A stretch of 49,925 nucleotides of DNA from JAJRPT01 sp964465945 (GCA_964465945.1 CAYXMM010000019.1:1-49925); one strand, 5' to 3'; shown: positions 42,630 to 49,925, numbered from the stretch's first letter. Made by a program: numbers and translations. Notes: a model not told the origin generated them from the sequence alone.

Positions 42630-43625
42630 ATGGCGTTTAGTTTTGCTATAGTTGGTGCGACTGGCTTAGTAGGTCGCACAATGCTTAAAGTTTTAGAAGA
42701 AAGAAATGTTGAAATTGGTAAATTAAAATTACTTGCTTCAAAAAGAAGTGCGGGAAAATCAATTTCATTCAAAGGTGAAGATTATGTTGTTGAAGAATTA
42801 ACCGAGAATTCATTCAAAGACGTAGATATTGCCTTATTTTCTGCCGGTGGAGAAACAAGTAAATATTTTGCACCTTTCGCTGCGAAAGATAAAGCAATTG
42901 TAATTGATAATAGTTCCGCATGGCGAATGGATGAGAACTGCCCCTTAGTAGTTCCCGAAGTTAATCCAGAAGCACTTAAAAATCACAATTATATCATTGC
43001 AAACCCAAATTGCTCTACAATGCAGCTCGTTGTTGCATTAAAACCAATAATGGATAATTTTGGATTAGATTCAATAATTTGTTCTACATACCAATCGATT
43101 AGCGGTGCAGGACAAAAAGGTGTAGATAAACTGACTCAGGAAATTAACGACCATTTTTATTCAGACGGCTCTCTACGTATTGCATATAATACCCTATTTC
43201 ACCCTCTTGAATCAAATGGCAATACAAATGAAGAAAATAAAATGCACAAAGAAACTCGTAAAATATTAGGAACTAATGATATAAAAACGAGCTTTACTTG
43301 TGTTAGACTACCAATTTTAGGTGGACATGGCGAGTCAGTGCAAGTTAAAGTAAAAAATGACACAACCTTATCAAATATGAAAGAAATCATCAAATCTGGT
43401 GAAGGCATAGAGTTAATCGAAGAAGGAGAAAAATTCCTTTACCCAACAACACAAGATGCTGAAAACTCTGACTTTGTATACGTTGGCAGAGTAAGAAAAG
43501 AACCAGACTTCGAAAAAACATTTGATATGTGGATAGTATCAGACAATCTACGTAAAGGCGCTGCAACTAATGCAGTTCAAATCGCAATCAAAATGATTGA
43601 AATGGGCTTAGTAGCCGGCAAATAG
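42630..43625 (+). CDS. asd: Aspartate-semialdehyde dehydrogenase
   Basis: 331 residues. It reduces aspartyl phosphate to aspartate semialdehyde for lysine, threonine, methionine and diaminopimelate. The NADP loop GATGLVGRTML is at 9-19, and catalytic Cys128 sits in NPNCSTMQLV. The substrate Arg and His lie in RLPILGGHGESV. YQSISGAGQKGVDKL is also conserved. The length and the GGETS motif fit the Gram-positive/Bacteroidota-like branch. Its ATG follows the ymdB stop directly. Confidence 0.97.
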   Translation: MAFSFAIVGATGLVGRTMLKVLEERNVEIGKLKLLASKRSAGKSISFKGEDYVVEELTENSFKDVDIALFSAGGETSKYFAPFAAKDKAIVIDNSSAWRMDENCPLVVPEVNPEALKNHNYIIANPNCSTMQLVVALKPIMDNFGLDSIICSTYQSISGAGQKGVDKLTQEINDHFYSDGSLRIAYNTLFHPLESNGNTNEENKMHKETRKILGTNDIKTSFTCVRLPILGGHGESVQVKVKNDTTLSNMKEIIKSGEGIELIEEGEKFLYPTTQDAENSDFVYVGRVRKEPDFEKTFDMWIVSDNLRKGAATNAVQIAIKMIEMGLVAGK

Positions 43626-43699
43626 AATATTATTAGATATATAGAATTATCCTTTTTTTATTTAATTTACAAATTAAGAAATAAGAAAAGGATTTTTTT

Positions 43700-45904
43700 A
43701 TGCGAATATTAATAGCACTTTTAATTTTTACAAGTAGTTTAGTGTTTTCGAGTGAAATGCTAATTCTAAAACCTGACAATATAAGCAGATATTCAATTGA
43801 AGATTTCACTATTGCGAATAACTTATTTTATATAGGCGGATACCAATTAGATGGTTTGAATAAGAATAATACTACATTTATTGTTGCAGATAAAAGTCAA
43901 ATTAGAACATGTTTAAATATTAAAAATAATGGGACAAGTTTTGTTAGAGCGTTAGATGTTGATAACAAAGGTAATACATTTCTTTTAGAGCAGTTTACCA
44001 CATTCAGTGTTGATAATATATCAATTAAAAAAGTAAATGACATTGGAAAAATTGTAAAAGTATTTGATTTTGGTAATGATAAGTCAGATTTTGAATTTAG
44101 AGCTTTTAAATATTTAAAGGGGTACGTATATGCTTTTGGCACATCTTCTAAAGCATCTACAATTTTAAAATTAGATTCTAACTTGAACCAAATATGGTGT
44201 AAAGAATATTACTATTCTAAAACATATTATATTGAAAGTTTATATTTTGATAATGATAAATTTGTAACTGTTTCTTGGGAAAGATATTTGAATGGTTACA
44301 ATTCATCATTAGCACAAATAATTGATTTAGATGGGAATGTATTAAAAAGCAAAGTTAACCATTACAACATTAATAATTATGAAGTTCGAAATGGTGTTGA
44401 TATGGTTAAAATCAATAATGAATATTTATATTTCCTACGTAAATATCAGAACCAAGACTACCAGCCTTACTTAGTAAAATTAAATGAAGATTTATCTATT
44501 AAGGACATTTTAAAAGTAAATGCCGACAATACAAATTTAGACATAATTATGACAGAAGATAATGAGAAAATTTATATAGTTACATCAAATTCTTATCAGT
44601 CATTTATTCATATAATTTCTAAAAGTAATTTTAAATATATTAAATCTTTAAAAATGAAAGATTATAACAACTATCAAATAAATGATATAAAAATGATAAG
44701 TGGAAAACTACAAGTAATGGGAAATAATAAATCTGATGAATTTTTTGTTTTTATCGAAGATTTGAATAATGTTTGTTTTTTAGAAGATACTCAAGTTAAT
44801 TTTAGTTTTGAAAAAGTTTTTTCTTCAGAGTCTTTTGACGACAATGTTGAAGTGAGAGATTATAACGGAATTTTTAACTCAACTTATTCATTAATTAATT
44901 CAGACACTTTGCAAATCGAATACTCAAATTGCTCTTCTCCCTGCAACGATGGCTCTTCCTTCGAAACAAAAGTAAACTCAATAAGCAAATTCACTTTATA
45001 CAATGTAGAAGAAAGAAATAACTCTCGATTTTTAATGACTGATACTAATGAAATTTTCTCTTACGGACTTTTATCTTATCAAGAACCAGTATTTATAACA
45101 GCTGGATTTGAAACCGAGTTTGCATTTTCAGTTAGCGACGGGTATAATGACTTTGAAGATGGTTCATTAGCAGGTGCTGATGGTTTTTCATTAATATTCA
45201 GCGAAAGCCAAAATCTTAATATTTGGGACGAACAATTAGGAGGGGGAATGGGCTATAGTGGTAGAAAAAATGGCTTAGCAATGGAGATAGACTTATACAA
45301 AAACACAGAATTTAATGACCCTAACGGAAATCATTTAGCAATACAACAAAAATCGAACAAATATTTAGTTGCAAGCCATAGCAATGACAACACTTTAGCT
45401 ATTGATGCTAATATGATAGAAATTCAATCAGATAGCTCAAAAGTTTATTATTGCAAAATGAAATATGATAATAATTCATTAAAAATATGGGTTGACAGCA
45501 CTCAAAATTATAATTCCCCAAATATAGAATTAAAGAACTTCGACTTTAATAAATATTTAACATTAACCAATAATTCACAATGTTATGTTTCATTAGTAGC
45601 AACAACTGGCTCATCAAATCAGCGACAAGAAGTATTATACTGGAATTGGTGTAGTAGTTTCGATCCAATCTCAAGCGTAGAAGAAAATGAATCGAAATCA
45701 GAATATACAATTTACCCAAATCCAAGTAGCGATATAATCAAAATTGAAGGACTTAGAAGTAACTCAGAAATTGAAATATTTGATATAACTGGGAGACTAA
45801 TAATTACAGCAACTTACAAAGATGAGTTAGACATATCTAACTTATCAAGAGGTCTATACTCAATAAAAGTTAATAACCAATATCTTAAATTTATCAAGGA
45901 GTGA
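43700..45904 (+). CDS. T9SS-exported protein with L-type lectin-like domain
   Basis: 734 residues with a signal peptide (MRILIALLIFTSSLVFS). Residues about 30-380 read like repeated beta-propeller strands (FYIGGYQLDGLNKNN, GNTFLLEQF, YVYAFGTSSKASTILKLDS). Residues about 460-655 match the L-type lectin fold: ADGFSLIFSESQNL, GGGMGYSGRKNGLAMEIDLYKN, DPNGNHLAIQ and LKIWVDS. Residues 669-734 are a T9SS type-A sorting domain beginning YPNPSSDIIKIEG and containing IFDITGRL and LSRGLYSIKVN. I infer export across the outer membrane and a glycan-binding or adhesion role. It stands alone, with AAGGAT upstream of the ATG. Confidence 0.82.
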   Translation: MRILIALLIFTSSLVFSSEMLILKPDNISRYSIEDFTIANNLFYIGGYQLDGLNKNNTTFIVADKSQIRTCLNIKNNGTSFVRALDVDNKGNTFLLEQFTTFSVDNISIKKVNDIGKIVKVFDFGNDKSDFEFRAFKYLKGYVYAFGTSSKASTILKLDSNLNQIWCKEYYYSKTYYIESLYFDNDKFVTVSWERYLNGYNSSLAQIIDLDGNVLKSKVNHYNINNYEVRNGVDMVKINNEYLYFLRKYQNQDYQPYLVKLNEDLSIKDILKVNADNTNLDIIMTEDNEKIYIVTSNSYQSFIHIISKSNFKYIKSLKMKDYNNYQINDIKMISGKLQVMGNNKSDEFFVFIEDLNNVCFLEDTQVNFSFEKVFSSESFDDNVEVRDYNGIFNSTYSLINSDTLQIEYSNCSSPCNDGSSFETKVNSISKFTLYNVEERNNSRFLMTDTNEIFSYGLLSYQEPVFITAGFETEFAFSVSDGYNDFEDGSLAGADGFSLIFSESQNLNIWDEQLGGGMGYSGRKNGLAMEIDLYKNTEFNDPNGNHLAIQQKSNKYLVASHSNDNTLAIDANMIEIQSDSSKVYYCKMKYDNNSLKIWVDSTQNYNSPNIELKNFDFNKYLTLTNNSQCYVSLVATTGSSNQRQEVLYWNWCSSFDPISSVEENESKSEYTIYPNPSSDIIKIEGLRSNSEIEIFDITGRLIITATYKDELDISNLSRGLYSIKVNNQYLKFIKE

Positions 45905-45991
45905 GAGGGTAGAAAAAAGTATTTTAAATAGTGTTTATATAAATTCTAAATTTGTATTAAATAGAGAAGCTTAAAATCAATCATATTTAAT

Positions 45992-46540
45992 TTAATCTGC
46001 CATGTGAAATTCTTTATATACTAATTTATTATTTATAATTTCAAAAAAATAGAGTAAGCTATATTCGTCACAAAAGTAATCCTCTTCGAGGTTAAACGTA
46101 TTTTCTCTATTATAATTTGTTCCAATGTACAATTCTATCAAATTATTACAATTATTATTAGTAATACTCACTACCTTTTTGCACTCTTTTTCTTCTATAT
46201 CAGGTAACTCAATATATATTCCTTCTTTAAAGTACTTTTTTTCAGATATTAAAGTTTTTATTAAATCTCTAAACTTCAAAGGAAAGAATTTGTCATAATA
46301 AGCAACAAATTCATAATATGAAATAGAATCAACTTTTAATTGAAATGTCTCAAGTAATTCCTTATCTTTTAAAGGAAATTTAAAATGTTTAGTTATTTTC
46401 CTTTCTTCAAATTCAACTATATTTTGAAGCAATTCGTAAACTAACACAACTTCATTACTATCAAATTCTTCTTTTGACAATATTGAACTTGGTAGTAATA
46501 GTATTAATAATATGAAAATTCCAAATTTGTATTTTCTCAT
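45992..46540 (-). CDS. Small exported protein of unknown function
   Basis: 182 residues. A signal peptide is visible (MRKYKFGIFILLILLLPSSILS). The mature part is acidic and aromatic-rich (YYEFVAYYDKFFPLKFRDLI) and has four cysteines (ECKK, NCNN, FCDE and one near them). No domain is recognised. It converges on the lectin gene with 87 nt between them. A possible promoter for it was not found. Confidence 0.5.
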   Translation of the reverse strand: MRKYKFGIFILLILLLPSSILSKEEFDSNEVVLVYELLQNIVEFEERKITKHFKFPLKDKELLETFQLKVDSISYYEFVAYYDKFFPLKFRDLIKTLISEKKYFKEGIYIELPDIEEKECKKVVSITNNNCNNLIELYIGTNYNRENTFNLEEDYFCDEYSLLYFFEIINNKLVYKEFHMAD

Positions 46541-46581
46541 AAACTGTTATAACTTTAGTATTAATTATAGTATAATTGACG

Positions 46582-46613
46582 TTTGAATTATTAAATATTA
46601 TATGATATTTTTG
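46582..46613 (+). promoter_or_regulatory. Orphan plus-strand promoter
   Basis: TTTG at 46582-46585, 20 nt spacing, then TATTTTTG at 46606-46613. Both boxes fit the Bacteroidota consensus. No coding sequence follows; the next feature downstream is an intrinsic terminator at 46711-46735. The predicted start is near 46618-46620. Confidence 0.5.
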
Positions 46614-46618
46614 AGTCC

Positions 46619-46735
46619 GCTTTGCAGATTCTGTTTTCTCTTTTGCTTCCATTGGTTACTCTTTTTCGTGTAACCTTATTTTAAGACTATTTACAATATT
46701 TCAATTTGCAAGCCGAGAATATCTCGGCTTTTTTT
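46619..46735 (+). ncRNA. Candidate small RNA (~115 nt)
   Basis: Defined by the orphan promoter and a strong terminator with no open frame between. The predicted RNA starts with TTTGCAGATTCTG, is U/C-rich in its first half, has a short hairpin GGTTAC/GTAACC (about 46654-46675), and ends in the terminator stem. It does not look like SRP RNA, tmRNA or 6S RNA. It lies antisense-upstream of the small exported gene at 45992-46540, so it could also be a divergent transcript from that region. No family is recognised. Confidence 0.4.
46711..46735 (+). terminator. Intrinsic terminator of the candidate small RNA
   Basis: Perfect 8-bp stem AGCCGAGA/TCTCGGCT with an ATA loop, followed by six T. It is oriented for plus-strand transcription. 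The upstream plus-strand gene ended 800 nt earlier, with a minus-strand gene between, so this terminator serves a separate transcript. Confidence 0.8.
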
Positions 46736-47106
46736 CTGTTAATATTTTATTTTTTTAAGATTTCAAAGAACGCATTTTTAATAATTCAAAATTATAATAT
46801 GTTTATACTCTATTCCATTCAATTAGTTTTATTTTATTTTTAAAATATGAGTTTTTGATGTGTTATTATACGATTTTTGCAGATTCTGGGTTTTTTTTGT
46901 TTTTTCTAAAATCGTGTAATTAGTTTATAATATATATAGTTATAAGATATGTGTAAAAATTTTGTCGTTTTCGTCTGCAAGATTTTTTGAAACCTTCCAA
47001 TGGTGGTTTTTGGTTTAATTTTTCTATTTATGTTCAACTTCTCCGAAGTTGTTAATCTTCTTTTTTAGTATTTTTGCTATTAATATTATACTTCTCCGAA
47101 GTATTT
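46736..47106. other. Non-coding AT-rich stretch with inverted repeats
   Basis: No gene seen. It holds a 13-bp inverted repeat with one mismatch (46865-46877 and 46908-46920; ATTATACGATTTT and AAAATCGTGTAAT). Its loop contains a second copy of TTTGCAGATTCTG (46876-46888; first copy 46621-46633). Two short palindromes of the form ACTTC-TCC-GAAGT lie at 47035-47051 and 47088-47104; the second is followed by a T run and may terminate plus-strand transcription. Confidence 0.5.
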
Positions 47107-47262
47107 TTTAATACAACACCACGTCGGCTGCGTCGCCAACCCTCTAAAAGATGGGAAAAATACATTTTAAGATTCTTCACATTCACTCGGAATGACGGAG
47201 TTGTCATTTTTCGCTGCGCTCAATATGACACACTGGTAACCCTACCTGAATCAGATAGCTAA
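47107..47262. repeat. Degenerate intergenic repeat, copy B
   Basis: Shares the motif order TTTAATACAA, ACCAC, GTCGGC, GCCAA, CCCTCTAA with copy A at 1-165. It then has a part with GATTCTTCAC, ACTCGGAATGAC and GTCATTTTTCGCTGCG, an arrangement of near-complementary words (GAATGAC/GTCATT). It is GC-richer than its surroundings. A frame across it (47074-47262) has no protein character. Confidence 0.45.
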
Positions 47263-47268
47263 AAATAC

Positions 47269-47298
47269 AAAAAAAAGGCGAGCATTTCTGCTCGCCTT
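47269..47298 (-). terminator. Terminator of the CsgG-like gene
   Basis: On the minus strand: 10-bp stem AAGGCGAGCA/TGCTCGCCTT, 4-nt loop, then a run of eight T when the stem's last two are included. It begins 4 nt after the stop codon of the CsgG-like gene. The 30-nt plus-strand sequence is identical to 48334-48363. Confidence 0.85.
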
Positions 47299-47302
47299 GT
47301 TA

Positions 47303-48259
47303 TTATTTTGATTGTTCTAAAACTTTACTTCTGTCTTCTTTGAGTTTTTCAAGTTGCTTAAATATGTCAATATAATCTTCATTATGGAATACTTTTTCGG
47401 CAGTTTCAAAATTCCCTTTTGCTTCTTCGAAATTGTATAAATACATATTACAAAGTCCAAGATTAAAATGTGCTTTTGAAAGTTCTTCTTCCTCCTCATG
47501 TTTTTTCATAATTTCGGTTTCAAAGAACTCTTTTGCTTTATCTAACATTCCGTTTTCTGCATATTTAATTCCTGCATCAAACTTATCACTATTCCTTTTA
47601 AAAGGTATATAAACAAAATCTTGATAAGGTATTATTTTCTTTAAAAACTCTTTTGCAATTTTTTCTTTTACTTGTAGCAATAATTTATAACTATCCACTT
47701 TTTTAGTTGCTCTATCTTGGAAAAAGTCTTTATCAACCAAATTTTCATTTATTTCAGTATTATATATAATTTTACCGGAAGAAAGGTCAGTAACTATAAA
47801 CGCAACTGTAGCATTAGCAGTAGTTTCAGTTTTATAATTTGTATGCATATTCCCCTTTTTATCCTTATACGTTCCCTCAACTGTAGTATTTTGAGAGGTT
47901 GCTTGATCTATCACAGTTCCTGTAATGATCGCGGTAGCGCTTATAAGACTCCCCAAACCTTTGCTATTGCCTTTTGTTAATCCATCTAATTGTAATCCTT
48001 TCTCCGTCATAATAGCATCAATGTTTTTTCTATCTAAAACTTCAAATCTCTTTGACTTTAGAATTTCAGTCTGTAACTTTGACTCGAAATAGCGGTCGTT
48101 ATAATCGTATGTATTCTTAAACTCACCAATTGTAATTTTCTTATACTCAGACATATTAACTTCTGCAGGCCGTGTTATTGGTGTCTTAATATAAGCCGTA
48201 CCACACGAAACAAGAAAAGTAAGAATTAATAAGTATGCATAAGCAGAGAATTTAAACAT
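47303..48259 (-). CDS. CsgG-like lipoprotein with C-terminal TPR
   Basis: 318 residues from the ATG at 48259. This start has AGG 9 nt upstream; an ATG three codons earlier touches the AGG and is less likely. The lipobox is LVSC. Residues about 40-200 match the CsgG/curli-assembly alpha-beta fold: KKITIGEFKNTYDYNDRYFESKLQTEILKSKRFEVLDRKNIDAIM, then SATAIITGTVIDQ and TVAFIVTDLSSGKIIYNTEI. The last 100 residues contain TPR-like helices (AGIKYAENGMLDKAKEFFE, AHFNLGLCNMYLYNFEEAKGNFETAEK). No csgEF-like genes are near. It is a single gene between two identical terminators. Confidence 0.72.
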   Translation of the reverse strand: MFKFSAYAYLLILTFLVSCGTAYIKTPITRPAEVNMSEYKKITIGEFKNTYDYNDRYFESKLQTEILKSKRFEVLDRKNIDAIMTEKGLQLDGLTKGNSKGLGSLISATAIITGTVIDQATSQNTTVEGTYKDKKGNMHTNYKTETTANATVAFIVTDLSSGKIIYNTEINENLVDKDFFQDRATKKVDSYKLLLQVKEKIAKEFLKKIIPYQDFVYIPFKRNSDKFDAGIKYAENGMLDKAKEFFETEIMKKHEEEEELSKAHFNLGLCNMYLYNFEEAKGNFETAEKVFHNEDYIDIFKQLEKLKEDRSKVLEQSK

Positions 48260-48333
48260 AAAAATCATCCTATATTATTTTAATTTGCGAAATTAATCAA
48301 ATTTATTATATTAATAAAATCACATAGTGAACT

Positions 48334-48368
48334 AAAAAAAAGGCGAGCATTTCTGCTCGCCTTTTTTT
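48334..48368. terminator. Bidirectional terminator, second identical copy
   Basis: Same hairpin as 47269-47298 (GGCGAGCATTTCTGCTCGCC core) with a run of A before it and a run of T after it, so it can stop both strands. On the minus strand it ends the truncated T9SS reading frame whose stop is at 48396-48398. Confidence 0.85.
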
Positions 48369-48395
48369 ATGGGTTTCCCCTATTTTACTTAAAAA

Positions 48396-48608
48396 TTATT
48401 TACGAAGAATAACTTCTTTTGTAATTGTTGTGCCATCAACTGTAACTTTAATATAATAAACACCTGCTGCTATATTGCCAGCTTTCCATTCTACAGAATG
48501 AGTTCCTGCGTTAAATGGTTGGTTGCTTATTAAGTTAGAAATCATAGCTCCAGCAGTGTTATATACTTCTACGCTAACATTTGCGAAATTGGCTAAATCA
48601 AAAGAGAT
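48396..48608 (-). pseudogene. Decapitated T9SS-secreted protein (C-terminal sorting domain only)
   Basis: 70 codons remain: ISFDLANFANVSVEVYNTAG, then NLISNQPFNAGTHSVEW, AAGVYYIKVTVDG and TKEVILRK before the stop. This is a good T9SS type-A sorting domain. The frame is closed by a stop just upstream (48609-48611) and there is no start codon near. The N-terminal part of the gene is missing; the adjoining DNA is the end of an unrelated gene. I infer a deletion, insertion or recombination at about 48608-48626. Its terminator is still intact. Confidence 0.75.
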
Positions 48609-48626
48609 TTATTTTGATTTGATAGC

Positions 48627-48992
48627 TTATAATAATTCATTTTTAAATCTTTCTAGTCTATTCAATTTACGAAATTTAATAAAGTCATAAAAAATTCTTG
48701 GACGTATAAAAATTTTACTATCAAAATTTTCATTTAATTCAACTAAATAGTAGTATCCAAAGTTAAATAAAGAAATATTATCGGAAAAAACATAAGACTT
48801 TTGATCTTCTGAAACAAATTTTAACTTGTAGCCATTAGTATTTTTTATGTCTTTTTTTATATTTAATTTTACATCAATGTATACTTTGCTCTTATCTTTC
48901 ATTAATTTTCTAATTAAATAATAAGAAGATCCTCTAAAAATTATAAATGAAAACACGGCTAATATTAATAAATAGAATAACACGCTATACAT
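48627..48992 (-). CDS. Membrane-anchored small protein of unknown function
   Basis: 121 residues. One hydrophobic segment at the N-terminus (MYSVLFYLLILAVFSFIIFRG) may be an anchor or uncleaved signal. The rest is basic and aromatic, with YIDVKLNIKKDIKN and FIRPRIFYDFIKFRKLNRLERFKNELL. No domain is recognised. It ends 16 nt before the T9SS remnant and has AGAGG upstream of its ATG. It lies 27 nt behind the lipoprotein gene at 49020-49835 and is probably co-transcribed with it. Confidence 0.5.
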   Translation of the reverse strand: MYSVLFYLLILAVFSFIIFRGSSYYLIRKLMKDKSKVYIDVKLNIKKDIKNTNGYKLKFVSEDQKSYVFSDNISLFNFGYYYLVELNENFDSKIFIRPRIFYDFIKFRKLNRLERFKNELL

Positions 48993-49019
48993 TTAAACCT
49001 CTTGTATTATAAATAAAAT

Positions 49020-49835
49020 TTATTCTAACCAACCCCAATTTGAATTACCTCTTTCTTGGGTTTCTGCCTCTATACAAGAAGCCAAAGCACCAAAAACTAT
49101 TGAACCAACGCCGCCCCATAAAGTACCAAATAGCGATCCAGCTGCATCAGCTAAGATTAATTTTTGATTATTATTTATACCTTGCGGTGTAGGGTAGCCA
49201 TCCCAATAATTGGATGATGCATTCCATATTGAAATAAACATCCCAAGTTGGGAATTTTCATAATTTGGTTGAATGGTAAGCTCTAATGAATCAATTATTG
49301 ATTGAGTAAATGACAATGAATTATTATTATTAACAGACTGGCAAACTAAATTAATTGCCTCGTAAGTTGCACTATCAATTTTATTATTTATAACTAGAGA
49401 GCTATTAATACTCCCAATCTCATTATAAATTGACTTATATGCATCTTTATTATTAACTTCTGTAATTAAATTATACTCGTAAATAAAATTATTAATACTA
49501 TCAATGACATTATCAATCTGATTTGCTGTGTATCCATTTATTAAACAATAGTTTTTACAAGATTTAAATATATTATTAAGACAAGAATCAGTAACTAAAT
49601 AATTTCCATTGTGCAAGATAATTCTATTTAAAACATTAAATCTTAGACTGTCCTTATAATAATCAAGTATAGCATTATGGTGAATACCGTAAAAATCATT
49701 AGGATTAGAGGAAGTTGAAGAATTATTTGTTTTGACAAATTCTACACTCTTTACAGGTACCTCCTCCTTACACGAGAATAAAATTGTAGATAATAAAATC
49801 ATAGCAATGCTTAGTTTTGGTGTTATGTTTTTCAT
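49020..49835 (-). CDS. Lipoprotein with C-terminal glycine-zipper-like segment
   Basis: 271 residues. The lipobox is LFSC (Cys22). The middle is Asn/Ser/Ile-rich and probably helical (about 60-215). Close to the C-terminus lies a hydrophobic glycine-rich segment (DAAGSLFGTLWGGVGSIVFG and ALASCIEAE) with G-x3-G-like spacing. Such segments occur in glycine-zipper membrane proteins and in bacteriocin-like peptides, but neither role is shown here. A strong AGGAG site precedes the ATG. Short 15-bp tandem repeats lie 50 nt upstream. Function unknown. Confidence 0.55.
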   Translation of the reverse strand: MKNITPKLSIAMILLSTILFSCKEEVPVKSVEFVKTNNSSTSSNPNDFYGIHHNAILDYYKDSLRFNVLNRIILHNGNYLVTDSCLNNIFKSCKNYCLINGYTANQIDNVIDSINNFIYEYNLITEVNNKDAYKSIYNEIGSINSSLVINNKIDSATYEAINLVCQSVNNNNSLSFTQSIIDSLELTIQPNYENSQLGMFISIWNASSNYWDGYPTPQGINNNQKLILADAAGSLFGTLWGGVGSIVFGALASCIEAETQERGNSNWGWLE

Positions 49836-49886
49836 AACGTCTCCTAAAATAAATTGAACAAAAAATCAAATAAAAATTAATTTTTT

Positions 49887-49925
49887 GCCAATTTAGGCAA
49901 TGCCAATTTAGGCAATGCCAATTTA
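49887..49925. repeat. 15-bp tandem repeat at the window end
   Basis: GCCAATTTAGGCAAT occurs at 49887-49901 and 49902-49916, and again in part at 49917-49925 where the window stops. Each unit contains an imperfect palindrome TTGCC/GGCAA. It lies upstream of the minus-strand lipoprotein gene and could be an operator array or a simple repeat; its full length is not visible. Confidence 0.7.

Noticed and set aside
46860..46925. Terminator for a plus-strand gene
   Set aside because: The 13-bp inverted repeat has a 30-nt loop and no T run after it, so it is not a typical intrinsic terminator.

Overview
The window is very AT-rich and looks like chromosome from a member of the Bacteroidota–Chlorobiota side of the FCB group; Ignavibacteria- or Kapabacteria-like lineages are plausible, but the lineage is not fixed by anything I can see. 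The evidence is a PorQ-like type IX secretion (T9SS) protein, T9SS type-A C-terminal sorting domains (43700-45904 and the 48396-48608 relic), a BatA-type double-transmembrane N-terminus, several SPII lipoproteins, mostly weak Shine-Dalgarno sites, and promoters of the TTG-N19-TAnnTTTG type known from Bacteroidota. No tRNA, rRNA, CRISPR array, phage or complete insertion sequence was recognised.

Layout. 1-5257: an intergenic repeat copy, an OmpA-like envelope protein, then a plus-strand run (BatA-like VWA protein, DUF4349 lipoprotein, QueC, methyltransferase). 5250-10008: a compact minus-strand operon read acpS, murG, small membrane protein, purC, a ZnuA-like protein without metal-binding histidines, MFS transporter. 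10080-14117: a Rof-like gene and three tandem mosaic secreted proteins that carry a T9SS-like domain in an internal position. 14161-18233: minus-strand operon of MoxR ATPase, SDR, AAC(3)-like acyltransferase and a GT-C-like membrane protein. 18579-27018: plus-strand operon of gpmA, an exported TldD/TldE-like pair, wzz, an O-antigen ligase/polymerase and PBP2. 27015-29990: parA, parB, thioesterase, porQ. 30058-33690: a giant PD40/OmpA-like lipoprotein. 33830-43625: mainly housekeeping genes (tilS with a very unusual repeat-rich N-terminal half, maf, guaA, purK, ymdB, asd) plus a secreted amidotransferase-like protein and a VOC protein. 43700-45904: a T9SS-exported lectin-like protein. 45992-49925: an accessory tail with poorly recognised envelope genes, a candidate small RNA, a CsgG-like lipoprotein bracketed by two identical terminators, a decapitated T9SS gene and short repeats.

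How the genes work together. Three functions recur: envelope construction (MurG, PBP2, Wzz/ligase, GT-C operon), T9SS export (PorQ, sorting domains, exported TldD/E-like pair), and purine/tRNA-linked nucleotide metabolism (PurC, PurK, GuaA, QueC, TilS, Maf). The items most worth attention are the TilS fusion, the mosaic paralogue array with a nearly identical 185-bp block, the exported TldD/TldE-like pair, the His-less ZnuA-like protein and the orphan promoter-terminator unit at 46582-46735.
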